This document shows, in pieces, positions 31,706-40,509 of a stretch of 64,000 nt of DNA. The stretch is taken from the NCBI RefSeq assembly GCF_003965815.1, contig NZ_RXOE01000006.1, positions 62,001 through 126,000 on the forward strand. Reading direction: 5' to 3'. Both the position numbers and the translations under genes were made by a program. Each line of letters starts with the position of its first letter. The stretch's first letter is position 1. Below the pieces are notes generated by a model, which was not told where the DNA came from, did not search any database, and saw only the letters and a list, made by a program, of their open reading frames with translations. Source of the DNA: Variovorax gossypii. Lineage in GTDB: Bacteria; Pseudomonadota; Gammaproteobacteria; Burkholderiales; Burkholderiaceae_C.

Positions 31706-32872
31706 ATGCTCCATACGCTTTCCCCCCAAAGCCTGCTGCTGGCCCAGACCCTGGTGCGCATGAACACCATCAGCGCCAACAGCAACCTCGAACTGATCGA
31801 CTTCGCGCAGAGCCACCTCGCGGCCCTGGGCGTCAAGAGCCGCATCACCTACAACGCCGAACGCACCAAGGCGAACCTGTTCGCCACGCTGGGCGAGGGC
31901 AAGCCGGCCGGCGTGATCGTCTCGGGCCACACCGATACGGTGCCATGGGACGGGCAGGACTGGAGCGTCGACCCGCTGTCCGCCGTGGTGCAGAACGAGC
32001 GCCTCTATGGGCGCGGCTCGGCCGACATGAAGAGCTTCATCGCCATCGCGCTGTCGAACGCGAAGCGCTTCCTGGAAAGCGACGCCCCCTTCGCGGTGCA
32101 CTTCGCCTTCAGCTACGAGGAAGAAATCGGCTGCTTCGGCGTGAAGGAACTCATCGCCGACATGCGCGATGCAGGCATCAAGCCTGTCGCCTGCATCGTG
32201 GGCGAACCCACCAGCATGGTGCCCGCCATCGCGCACAAGGGCGTGTACCGCTACAAGTGCTGCGTGCGCGGCAAGGAAGCGCACTCCTCGCTCACGCCGA
32301 AGTCGGTCAACGCCATCGAGATGGCGGCCCGAGTGATCGGCAAGGTGCGCGACATGGCCGAGGGCTTCGAGCGCAGCGAGGCGCGCTACGAGGGCTTCGA
32401 CGTGCCCTTCAGCACCGCGAGCGTGGGCCAGTTCCACGGCGGCATCGCCGACAACGTGGTGCCGCGCGACGCCGAGTTCCGCTATGAATTCCGCGATCTT
32501 CCCACCGCCGATGCCGGGAAGATGCAGGCCGAGGTGGTCGCCTATGCGGGCAGCCTCGAGCCCGCGATGAAGAAGGTGGCGCCCGACACGGGCTTCAGCT
32601 TCGAGACCATCTGCGAGATCCCGAGCTTCCTCGGCGCGGCCGACAACCCCATCACCAAACTGGCGCAGCGCCTCGCCGGCGAAGAGCGCACCACGCTGGT
32701 GGCCTTCGGCACCGAAGCGGGTCTTTTCAAGAACGCCGGCATCCCCACCGTGGTGTGCGGACCCGGCAGCATCGAGCAGGCGCACCAGCCCGACGAATAC
32801 GTGAGCCTCGAGCAGCTCGCGCGCTGCGAGCTGTTCATGGAGCGCCTTGCGTCCACGCCGAGCATTGGCTGA
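31706..32872 (+). CDS. argE: Acetylornithine deacetylase
   Basis: A 388-aa M20A peptidase starting MLHTLSPQSLLLAQTLVRMN. The zinc motifs are VSGHTDTVPWDGQDWSVDP, GRGSADMKSFIA and EEEIGCFGVKELI, with a dimer domain holding KGKEAHSS-like residues (RGKEAHSSLTP). It removes acetate from N-acetylornithine in arginine synthesis. The ATG at 31706 is preferred over an in-frame ATG at 31676, because GGGAG lies just upstream and the family start aligns. It overlaps the possible upstream start of the next gene. Confidence 0.86.
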   Translation: MLHTLSPQSLLLAQTLVRMNTISANSNLELIDFAQSHLAALGVKSRITYNAERTKANLFATLGEGKPAGVIVSGHTDTVPWDGQDWSVDPLSAVVQNERLYGRGSADMKSFIAIALSNAKRFLESDAPFAVHFAFSYEEEIGCFGVKELIADMRDAGIKPVACIVGEPTSMVPAIAHKGVYRYKCCVRGKEAHSSLTPKSVNAIEMAARVIGKVRDMAEGFERSEARYEGFDVPFSTASVGQFHGGIADNVVPRDAEFRYEFRDLPTADAGKMQAEVVAYAGSLEPAMKKVAPDTGFSFETICEIPSFLGAADNPITKLAQRLAGEERTTLVAFGTEAGLFKNAGIPTVVCGPGSIEQAHQPDEYVSLEQLARCELFMERLASTPSIG

Positions 32873-32906
32873 CCGCGGCGACAACAACAACGACGCATCG
32901 CGGCGC

Positions 32907-34130
32907 ATGAAGCGCGTCGCGCTCGGCCTGCTTTGCGGCGCCGCTCTGCTCTACGCGGTGGCGAGCGTGCTGCACGACCGCCATCCGGCCTGGGGCTACG
33001 TGGCGGCCTTCGCCGAGGCCGCGATGGTCGGCGCCATCGCCGACTGGTTCGCGGTGGTGGCGCTCTTTCGTCATCCGCTGGGCCTGCCGATTCCGCACAC
33101 GGCCATCATCCCGAGCAACAAGGACCGCATCGGCGCCAAGCTCGCGGGCTTCATCTGCGACAACTTCCTGAGCACCGGGCAGGTGCTCGCCAAGCTGCGG
33201 CAGTTCGACGCGGCCGGCCGCATCGCCGACTGGCTCGCGCGGCCCGCCAGCGGCGAGAAGCTCGGCGAATGGGGCGTGGCCGCCACGCGCTACGGGCTCT
33301 CGGCCTTCGACGACGAGCGCGTGCGCGACTTCATGGGCCGCGCCGCCGCGGCGGGCCTCGCGAAGATCGACCTCTCGCGCCTCACCGGCCAGGCGCTGGA
33401 CGCGCTCACCGCCGGCGGGCGCCACCAGGCGCTGCTCGACGACGTGCTGCAGCAGGTGGCCGGCCTGCTCGAAGGCGAGGAGGCGCAGGCCCACATCACC
33501 GAGGCCATCGCGCGCGAGATCAAGACGCTGCGCTACGTGGGCCTCGACCAGGTCGCCGCCAAGCTGGCCACGCGCAAGATCGTCGCGGCCGTGGCACGCA
33601 CCATCGGAGAGCTCGCGGCCGAGCCCGATCACCCGATGCGCAGGCGCTTCGATCACTTCGTCGACGACTTCGTGGTGCGCCTGAAGCTCGACCCCGAGTT
33701 CCAGCAGCGCGGCGAGCAGATCCGCGCCGAGCTGGTCGCGCACCCTGCCCTGGGCGACTACCTGCACGGGCTGTGGGGCGAGCTGCTGGCGTGGCTGCAC
33801 GACGACCTGGGCCGCGGCGACTCGGCCATCCGCCAGCGCATCGCGTCGATGGCCGGCGCGCTGGGCACGCGGCTGCAGGGCGACGAGGCCATCCGCCGCT
33901 GGATCAACGAGCAGATCGAGGCGGCCGCGCCGCTGGCCATCGAGCGCTACCGCGAGGACATCCGCCGCTACATCGAGGAGCGCGTGGGCGAGTGGAACGC
34001 ACAGGAGATGACGGTCGAGCTCGAGCGCCACATCGGGCGCGACCTGCAGTTCATCCGCATCAACGGCACGCTGGTGGGCGGGCTGGTGGGGCTGCTGATC
34101 CACACGGCCACGCAGCTGCTGCGCGGCTGA
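32907..34130 (+). CDS. DUF445 membrane-associated protein
   Basis: A 407-aa member of the DUF445 family, starting MKRVALGLLCGAALLYAVAS with an N-terminal transmembrane helix, then a second hydrophobic segment and a long helical soluble body. The C-terminus has another membrane-prone stretch (LVGGLVGLLIHTATQLLRG). The start is uncertain: the ATG at 32907 has no clear Shine-Dalgarno, and a TTG at 32865 overlaps the argE stop region. Function is unknown in this family. It is probably co-transcribed with argE. Confidence 0.8.
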   Translation: MKRVALGLLCGAALLYAVASVLHDRHPAWGYVAAFAEAAMVGAIADWFAVVALFRHPLGLPIPHTAIIPSNKDRIGAKLAGFICDNFLSTGQVLAKLRQFDAAGRIADWLARPASGEKLGEWGVAATRYGLSAFDDERVRDFMGRAAAAGLAKIDLSRLTGQALDALTAGGRHQALLDDVLQQVAGLLEGEEAQAHITEAIAREIKTLRYVGLDQVAAKLATRKIVAAVARTIGELAAEPDHPMRRRFDHFVDDFVVRLKLDPEFQQRGEQIRAELVAHPALGDYLHGLWGELLAWLHDDLGRGDSAIRQRIASMAGALGTRLQGDEAIRRWINEQIEAAAPLAIERYREDIRRYIEERVGEWNAQEMTVELERHIGRDLQFIRINGTLVGGLVGLLIHTATQLLRG

Positions 34131-34243
34131 AGCCCGCGGGTAATCCACAGCGGACGAAAGTCCGCATCCTGTCCCCGGCGGGACTCCACGGCCCGGTCGG
34201 GCTCCTAGACTGCTTCGCGCATCAACAAGAGGAGACGCCAACC

Positions 34244-35902
34244 ATGCCCCGTCGAAGCAGTCTCGGCGCCATTGCGCTGACCGCCACCCTCGCCCTGCTG
34301 GGCGCCTGCAGCAGCCTCGCGCCGCCATCGGCCACCCGGCCCGCCTCGTGGGCCGCGCCCGAGGCGCTGGTCGCCCCGTCTGCCTTCATGGGCGTGCACG
34401 GGCTGGCCGTCGACGCCAAGGGCCGGCTGCTGGCAGGCTCCGTGCTCGGCAACACGATGTGGGAGGTAGACCGCAGCACCGGCGCGGCCAGGGTGTTCAT
34501 CGACGCGCCTGAAGGCCAGGCGGACGACATCGCCGTAGGCCCGAAGGGCGAGCTGGCCTGGACCAACTACCTCATGGGCATCGTGCGCTACCGCGAGAGC
34601 GACACCGCCCCCATGCGCGTGCTGGCCAAGGACCTGCCCGGCATCAACTCGCTCGACTTCGACCGCCGCAACGGCAGGCTCTACGCCTCGCAGGTGTTCC
34701 TGGGCGACGCACTGTGGGAGATCGACCGCGAGGGCCAGAAGCCGCCCCGGCTCATCAAGAAGGACATGGGCGGCTTCAACGGCTTCGAGGCCGGCCCCGA
34801 CGGCATGCTCTACGGGCCGCTGTGGTTCAAGGGCCAGGTCGTGAAGATCGATCCGGCGAACGGCAACATGACCGTGATCGCCGACGGCTTCAAGATCCCG
34901 GCCGCGGCCAACCTCGACGGCAAGGGCAACCTCTGGGTGGTCGACACGCGCAGCGGCGAGCTGGTGCGGGTGGAGCTGGCCACCGGCCGCAAGACGGTCG
35001 CGAAGCAGTTGCGGCCGTCGCTGGACAACCTGGCCATAGCCAAGGACACGCCCGACGGGACCATCTACGTCTCCAACATGGCGAACAACGAGGTGCAGGC
35101 CTTCAACCCCGCCACCGGCGAGCTGCGCACGCTCACCAGCGGCAAGGTGGCGGCGCCGGCCGGCATGAAGCTCGACGGCAACGACCTCTGGGTGGCCGAC
35201 GTCTTCGGCTTCCGCCAGGTCGACGTGCGCACCGGCGAAGTGCGCGACGTGTTCCGCATGCAGCGCGACCCCGATCTCGACTATCCGTTCGCCGTCGGCC
35301 TCTCGCCGAAGCTCTTCGCGCTGACCTCGTGGTTCACGGGCTCGGTGCAGCTGGTGGACCGGCGCACCCTGAAGACGGTCGACACCATCCACGGCCTGAA
35401 GGCGCCCTTCGACGCCATCCCCATGCCGGACGGCAGCGTGATCTACGCCGAGATCGCCACCGGCAGCATCACCCGCGCCAGCGGGCCGAAGTTCGCACAG
35501 AAGTCAGTGCTCGCCAGCGGCCTGAACGGCCCGGTGCAGATGATCGTCGGCCGGGACGGCGCGCTCTACGTGACCGAGGCGGCCGGCAGGCTGCTGCGCA
35601 TTCCACTGGACGCCAGCTCGCCGCTGCGCGCGGTAGCCGAAGGCTTGGCCTTGCCCGAGGGCGTGGCGCAGACGCCCTGGGGTAGCTTCGTCGTGGCCGA
35701 GAGCGCGGCGCGCCGGCTGGTGGAAATCGCGCCTGACGGCACGCGCCGCACCGTCGCCGAGAACCTGCCGATCGGCGTCGCGGCCGGCCCCGGACTGCCT
35801 CCGCCCTACGTGGTCACGGGCGTCGCCGTGGGCGCCGACGGCACGATCTACATGGCGGCCGATCGCAACAATGCGATATATCGAATCAGGCCGGTAAGGT
35901 AG
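34244..35902 (+). CDS. SMP-30/gluconolactonase-like beta-propeller lipoprotein
   Basis: A 552-aa protein with a lipoprotein signal (MPRRSSLGAIALTATLALLG, then ACSS) and a repetitive beta-propeller body. Many strands have the form GxLxVxDxxxGxVxRxD, such as MEVDRSTGAARVFIDAP-like and NLWVVDTRSGELVRVELATG. It resembles SMP-30/NHL repeat proteins that hydrolyse lactones or bind ligands. It is exported to the outer surface or periplasm. AGAGGAG precedes the ATG. No operon partner is obvious. Confidence 0.85.
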   Translation: MPRRSSLGAIALTATLALLGACSSLAPPSATRPASWAAPEALVAPSAFMGVHGLAVDAKGRLLAGSVLGNTMWEVDRSTGAARVFIDAPEGQADDIAVGPKGELAWTNYLMGIVRYRESDTAPMRVLAKDLPGINSLDFDRRNGRLYASQVFLGDALWEIDREGQKPPRLIKKDMGGFNGFEAGPDGMLYGPLWFKGQVVKIDPANGNMTVIADGFKIPAAANLDGKGNLWVVDTRSGELVRVELATGRKTVAKQLRPSLDNLAIAKDTPDGTIYVSNMANNEVQAFNPATGELRTLTSGKVAAPAGMKLDGNDLWVADVFGFRQVDVRTGEVRDVFRMQRDPDLDYPFAVGLSPKLFALTSWFTGSVQLVDRRTLKTVDTIHGLKAPFDAIPMPDGSVIYAEIATGSITRASGPKFAQKSVLASGLNGPVQMIVGRDGALYVTEAAGRLLRIPLDASSPLRAVAEGLALPEGVAQTPWGSFVVAESAARRLVEIAPDGTRRTVAENLPIGVAAGPGLPPPYVVTGVAVGADGTIYMAADRNNAIYRIRPVR

Positions 35903-36038
35903 CGTAACAATAAGTGTAAATTTCGGTTTACTTTTTAAAACAAACATTACAGACTGCGCGGGACGTCTTGCGGCGTCCCGTTCGCATCCGGCGACCGGGG
36001 GTCCGCGAAACGCTCTTTTGACCTGAAAGGGACATCGC
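35903..36038. other. AT-rich intergenic leader of the MHYT gene
   Basis: Positions about 35905-35955 are strikingly AT-rich for this genome, including TTTACTTTTTAAAAC and TACAGA-like elements that could form a promoter. Downstream, CGGGACG/CGTCCCG forms a 7-bp hairpin. No gene is seen. Probably the promoter and leader of the MHYT gene. Confidence 0.45.
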
Positions 36039-36812
36039 ATGACTCCGCTCGTCGTAGGCCAGATCCTGTCGCCCGAGTACTCCCTGGGCATGGTGGCGCT
36101 TTCCTTCCTCATCTCCTTCGCGGGCTCGCTGGTGGCCCTGATCTGCGCCGGCCGGATGGTCGGCGCGGACGGCAAGCCCAACCTCGCCGTCGTGACCTGC
36201 GCGGCGGTGGCGCTGGGCGGCATCGGCATCTGGTCGATGCACTTCATCGGCATGCTGGCGTACCGGCTGCCGGTGGCCATCTCGTACAACATGCCGCTGA
36301 CGGTGGTGTCGCTGGTGGCGGCCATCCTGATCTCGGGCATCGCGCTCTACATGGCCGGCGGACGGCGCAAGTTCAGCAAGCCGGGCTGGCTCGCGGGCAG
36401 CCTGCTGGCGGGCCTGGGCGTGTGCGTGATGCACTACATGGGCATGTTCGCGATGAACATGCGCGCCTCGATGAACTTCGACCTGGCGACGGTCGGGCTG
36501 TCGGTGCTGATCGCCGTCACCGCGGCCGGAGCCGCCCTCTGGCTCGCCTTCAACCTGCGCAAGTTCACGCACAAGGTGGCGGCCGCCGCGGTGATGGGCG
36601 TGGCGGTCTGCACCATGCACTACGTGGGCATGAGCGCGGCCAGCATGGTCTGCACCGCCGCGGCGCCGGTCGACGCGCTGGCCATCGGCGGCAGCTACAT
36701 GGGCCTCACGGTGTTCGGCACGGCCGGCGCGGTGCTGATCTTCATCTACTGGGTGGTCACGGGCAGCAGCCTCGACACCCCGGTCGCGCCCCGGCGCGCC
36801 CGCGCCGGCTGA
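36039..36812 (+). CDS. Stand-alone MHYT-domain integral membrane sensor
   Basis: A 257-aa seven-helix membrane protein with three MHYT-type motifs: SMHFIGM (residues 67-72), VMHYMGM (131-136) and TMHYVGM (193-198). The His/Met residues are predicted to bind a copper ion and sense O2, CO or NO. In many bacteria MHYT is fused to GGDEF/EAL domains, but here it stands alone with a short basic tail. AAGG lies 8 nt before the ATG. It is separated from both neighbours and probably monocistronic. Confidence 0.87.
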   Translation: MTPLVVGQILSPEYSLGMVALSFLISFAGSLVALICAGRMVGADGKPNLAVVTCAAVALGGIGIWSMHFIGMLAYRLPVAISYNMPLTVVSLVAAILISGIALYMAGGRRKFSKPGWLAGSLLAGLGVCVMHYMGMFAMNMRASMNFDLATVGLSVLIAVTAAGAALWLAFNLRKFTHKVAAAAVMGVAVCTMHYVGMSAASMVCTAAAPVDALAIGGSYMGLTVFGTAGAVLIFIYWVVTGSSLDTPVAPRRARAG

Positions 36813-36843
36813 CCGCCCGACGGGCACCAGCCAGTAAGCGCAA

Positions 36844-36860
36844 GCGGGCGCCGCGCCCGC
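36844..36860 (+). terminator. Candidate hairpin after the MHYT gene
   Basis: GCGGGCG/CGCCCGC forms a 7-bp stem with a CCG loop, 31 nt after the MHYT stop. No U-run follows, so it may only be a pause or stabiliser. Confidence 0.35.
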
Positions 36861-36865
36861 GTCCT

Positions 36866-36906
36866 AGAGTCCGTGCAGAGCGAAAAAAACGATCTGCACG
36901 GACTCT
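36866..36906. promoter_or_regulatory. 14-bp perfect inverted repeat at the start of the carboxylase operon
   Basis: AGAGTCCGTGCAGA (36866-36879) is the exact reverse complement of the segment at 36893-36906, separated by a 13-nt A-rich loop. The 3' arm ends 3 nt before the ATG at 36910. No Shine-Dalgarno is visible in the arm, so the structure would cover the ribosome site. It may be a repressor operator or an RNA hairpin. Confidence 0.6.
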
Positions 36907-36909
36907 CAC

Positions 36910-38520
36910 ATGCCAGTCATCGAATCCCGGCTGCAAGCGGCCAGCGACACCTTCCGGGCCAACAGTGCCAGCATGCTGGCGCTGCTCGGCCAGGTGCGCG
37001 AGCACGAAGCCCGCGCCGTCGCGGCCTCCGGCGCCTCGGCCGAGCGCTTCGCCAGGCGCGGCCAGTTGCTGCCGCGCGAGCGCATCGCGCTGCTGCTGGA
37101 CACCGGCGCGCCCTTCCTGCCGCTGGCTTCGCTCGCGGGACTGGGGCAGGACAACCCCGATCTCTCGAAGAGCGTTCCCGGCGGCGGCCTGATCTCCGGC
37201 ATCGGCTACGTGTCGGGCGTGCGCTGCATGGTCAATGCGTCGGACTCGGGCATCGACGCCGGCGCGCTGCAGCCCATGGGGCTAGACAAGCAGCTGCGCG
37301 TGCAGGAAATGGCGCTGGAGAACAGGCTGCCCTACGTGCAGCTCGTGGAAAGCGCCGGCGCCAACCTCATGCAGTACCGCGTGCAGGACTTCGTGCGCGG
37401 CGGCAACATCTTCCGCAACCTCGCACGGCTCTCTGCCGCGGGGCTGCCGGTGGTGACGGTGACGCACGGCTCCTCGACCGCCGGCGGCGCCTACCAGACG
37501 GGCCTGTCCGACTACATCGTGATGGTGCGCGACCGCACTCGCGCCTTTCTCGCGGGGCCGCCGCTGCTGAAGGCCGCCACCGGCGAGATCGCCACCGAGG
37601 AAGAACTGGGCGGCGCCGTGATGCACACCCACGTCTCGGGCCTCGGCGACTACCTCGCGGAGGACGACCGCGACGCCATCCGCATCGCTCGCTCGATCCT
37701 CGGCGGCATCGACTGGGCACGCGAAGAAAAGCCGCGCACCTTCGCTGCGCCGCGCTACGACGCCGAAGACCTGCTCGGCATCATGCCGACCGACGGGCGG
37801 CGGCCGGTGGACATGCGCGAGGTCATCGCGCGCATCGCCGACGGCTCCGAGTTCCTGGAGTTCAGCGAGCACTACGGTAGCGCCACCGTCTGCGGCCACA
37901 TCCGTCTCGAGGGGCACGCCGTGGGCATCATCACCAACAACGGCCCCATCGACTCCGACGGCGCCACCAAGGCCACGCACTTCATCCAGGCCTGCTGCCA
38001 GTCGCGCACGCCCATCGTCTACCTGCAGAACATCACCGGCTACATGGTGGGCCGCGCGCACGAGGAGGCCGGCATCATCAAGCACGGCGCGAAGATGATC
38101 CAGGCCGTGACCAACGCCACGGTGCCGCAGATCACGCTGCATTGCGGCGCCTCGTACGGCGCGGGCAACTACGGCATGTGCGGCCGGGGCTTCGCGCCGC
38201 GCTTCTGCTTCAGCTGGCCCAACGCGCGCACCGCCGTGATGGGCGGAGAGCAGGCGGCGAAGACCATGGCCATCGTGATGGAGGCCGGCATGGCGCGCAA
38301 GGGCGCGGTCGACCAGGCGAAGCTCGACGCGATGCAGCAGCAGATCGTCGAGCGCTTCGACCGGCAGATGAGCGTGTTCACCACCAGCGCGCTGCTGCTG
38401 GACGACGGCGTGATCGACCCGCGCGACACGCGCGCGGTGCTGGCCGAAGTGCTCTCGGTGTGCCGCGACGCCGACGCCCGCACGACGCAACCCATGCAGT
38501 TCGGGGTGGCACGTCCATGA
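36910..38520 (+). CDS. atuC: Acyl-CoA carboxylase beta subunit, geranyl-CoA carboxylase-like
   Basis: A 536-aa carboxyltransferase of the acyl-CoA carboxylase type. Motifs include RVQDFVRGGNIFRNLARLSA, HGSSTAGGAYQTGLSDYIVM and GPPLLKAATGEIATEEELGG. The N-terminal HGSSTAGGAY pattern and the SDR, citronellyl-CoA dehydrogenase-like and biotin partners make geranyl-CoA carboxylase (acyclic terpene use) more likely than methylcrotonyl-CoA carboxylase. It transfers carboxybiotin to a branched enoyl-CoA. The gene overlaps the biotin subunit by 4 nt (ATGA). A strong inverted repeat ends 3 nt before the start. Confidence 0.72.
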   Translation: MPVIESRLQAASDTFRANSASMLALLGQVREHEARAVAASGASAERFARRGQLLPRERIALLLDTGAPFLPLASLAGLGQDNPDLSKSVPGGGLISGIGYVSGVRCMVNASDSGIDAGALQPMGLDKQLRVQEMALENRLPYVQLVESAGANLMQYRVQDFVRGGNIFRNLARLSAAGLPVVTVTHGSSTAGGAYQTGLSDYIVMVRDRTRAFLAGPPLLKAATGEIATEEELGGAVMHTHVSGLGDYLAEDDRDAIRIARSILGGIDWAREEKPRTFAAPRYDAEDLLGIMPTDGRRPVDMREVIARIADGSEFLEFSEHYGSATVCGHIRLEGHAVGIITNNGPIDSDGATKATHFIQACCQSRTPIVYLQNITGYMVGRAHEEAGIIKHGAKMIQAVTNATVPQITLHCGASYGAGNYGMCGRGFAPRFCFSWPNARTAVMGGEQAAKTMAIVMEAGMARKGAVDQAKLDAMQQQIVERFDRQMSVFTTSALLLDDGVIDPRDTRAVLAEVLSVCRDADARTTQPMQFGVARP

Positions 38521-40472
38521 GCAGCACCACCAGATTCCACAAGATCCTGATCGCCAACCGCGGCGAGATCGCGATGCGCGTGATGCGCACCGCGCGCGCC
38601 ATGGGCCATCGCACGGTGGCCGTGTACTCCAGCGCCGACGTCGACGCGCAGCACGTGCGCTTCGCCGACGAATCGGTGCACATCGGCGAGCCGCTGCCCG
38701 CGCAGAGCTACCTGAACATCGCCGCGATCGTCGAGGCCGCGCGCGCCAGCGGTGCCGACGCTGTGCACCCCGGCTACGGCTTCCTCGCCGAGAACGCCGC
38801 ATTCGCGCAGGCCTGCCGCGACGCGGGCCTGGTCTTCATCGGCCCCTCGCCCGAAGCCATCCGCGCGATGGGCGACAAGGCCGGCGCCAAGCGGCTGATG
38901 CAGGCGGCGGGCGTGCCCTGCATTCCGGGCTACCAGGGCGGGGACCAGGGCGAAAAGACGCTTGCCGCCGAAGCCGCGCGCATCGGCTGGCCCGTGATGA
39001 TCAAGGCCACGGCCGGCGGCGGCGGGCGCGGCATGCGGCTCGTCACTTCAGCCGCGAACTTCGCCGAGCAACTGCGCAGCGCGCAGTCGGAAGCGCTCAA
39101 TGCATTCGGCGACGCCACCGTGATCCTGGAGCGCGCCATCGTCGCGCCGCGCCACGTCGAGGTGCAGGTGTTCGCAGACCGGCACGGCAATGCCATCCAT
39201 CTCGGCGAACGCGACTGCTCGGTGCAGCGCAGGCACCAGAAGGTGATCGAGGAAGCGCCCTCGCCGGCGGTGTCCGAAGCGCTGCGCGAACGCATGGGCG
39301 CCACCGCCGTGGCCGCTGCGAAGGCCATCGGCTACGAAGGCGCGGGCACGCTCGAATTCCTGCTCGACGCCGAGGGCCAGTACTGGTTCATGGAAATGAA
39401 CACGCGCCTGCAGGTGGAGCACCCGGTGACCGAGGCCGTGACAGGACTCGACCTGGTCGAGCTGCAGCTGCGCGTCGCGGCCGGCGAGTCGCTGCCGATT
39501 GCGCAGCGGGACGTGCGCATCTCAGGCCACGCGATCGAGGTACGACTGTGCGCCGAAGACCCGCTGCAGGGCTTCATGCCGCAGAGCGGCACGCTGGCCG
39601 CATGGCGACCCTCCGCCGCGCTGCGCACCGAGCACGCGCTGCATGACGGCGCCGAAGTGCCGCCCTTCTACGACTCGATGATCGCCAAGCTGGTGGCCCA
39701 CGGCCGCACGCGCGACGAGGCAAGGCAGCGGCTCGCCGCAGGCCTGCAGGACACGGTCGCGCTCGGCATTCCCACCAACCAGCAGTTGCTGCGGCGCGCA
39801 CTGTCGCACGATGTCTTCGCGAGTGGCGGGGCGACCACCGCCTTCGTCGGCGACCATCTCGACGCGCTGCTCGCCGTCGACCCGGCGGACCAGGCACGCG
39901 CAGCGTTGCTCGCCGCGCTGCTGCTCCAGCTGGGCGAACGCGGCTGGCCCTCGCCGCTGGCCCACACGCTGCCCAACGCCCTGCGCTTCTCGCTCGACGG
40001 CAAGGTGCACGCGGCCCGCGTGACGCCGCGCGGCGCCGGCAGCTTCGACACCGCGCTGGACGGCGGCGATCCGGTGCGGCTTGCGCTGCTCGCACTGCCG
40101 GGCGACGGCAACCTTCGCTTCTCGTGCACCGGCGTATCCGCGCAGGCCTTCGTCGCGCGGCGCGACGGCCGCGTGTTCTTCCACCACGACGGGCAGGCGC
40201 ACCAGCTGGACGATCTCACGCACGTCGCCGCCACCCGTGCGGACGGCAGCGGCGGCGACGGCCTGCTGCGCGCCTCCATGAACGGCCGCGTGATCGCGCT
40301 GCTGGTGACCGAGGGCGACGCGGTCGCCGCGGGCCAGCCGATCGTCACGCTGGAAGCGATGAAGATGGAACACGTGCACTGCGCGCCGCGCGCCGGGCGG
40401 GTCGCCCTGCATGTCGCCGTGGGTGCGCAGGTGGCGGCGCGGCACGTGGTCGCGCAGGTCGCCGATGCATGA
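38517..40472 (+). CDS. atuF: Acyl-CoA carboxylase alpha subunit, biotin-containing
   Basis: A 651-aa biotin carboxylase with biotin carrier. The N-terminus FHKILIANRGEIAMRVMRTA is followed by the ATP-grasp domain (KATAGGGGRGMRLV) and EMNTRLQVEHPVTEAVTGLD. The C-terminal carrier has the biotinylation motif EAMKMEH with Lys616. It carboxylates biotin for the beta subunit just upstream. The start overlaps the beta subunit stop by 4 nt, fixing a 1:1 pair. Confidence 0.78.
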   Translation: MSSTTRFHKILIANRGEIAMRVMRTARAMGHRTVAVYSSADVDAQHVRFADESVHIGEPLPAQSYLNIAAIVEAARASGADAVHPGYGFLAENAAFAQACRDAGLVFIGPSPEAIRAMGDKAGAKRLMQAAGVPCIPGYQGGDQGEKTLAAEAARIGWPVMIKATAGGGGRGMRLVTSAANFAEQLRSAQSEALNAFGDATVILERAIVAPRHVEVQVFADRHGNAIHLGERDCSVQRRHQKVIEEAPSPAVSEALRERMGATAVAAAKAIGYEGAGTLEFLLDAEGQYWFMEMNTRLQVEHPVTEAVTGLDLVELQLRVAAGESLPIAQRDVRISGHAIEVRLCAEDPLQGFMPQSGTLAAWRPSAALRTEHALHDGAEVPPFYDSMIAKLVAHGRTRDEARQRLAAGLQDTVALGIPTNQQLLRRALSHDVFASGGATTAFVGDHLDALLAVDPADQARAALLAALLLQLGERGWPSPLAHTLPNALRFSLDGKVHAARVTPRGAGSFDTALDGGDPVRLALLALPGDGNLRFSCTGVSAQAFVARRDGRVFFHHDGQAHQLDDLTHVAATRADGSGGDGLLRASMNGRVIALLVTEGDAVAAGQPIVTLEAMKMEHVHCAPRAGRVALHVAVGAQVAARHVVAQVADA

Positions 40473-40509
40473 CGGGGCCAGCCCCCGCGTCTTTCCGAAA
40501 GCCAACCGC

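Noticed and set aside
36866..36906. Intrinsic terminator interpretation of the inverted repeat before atuC
   Set aside because: The A/T-run lies in the loop, not after the stem on either strand, so it does not fit a terminator.
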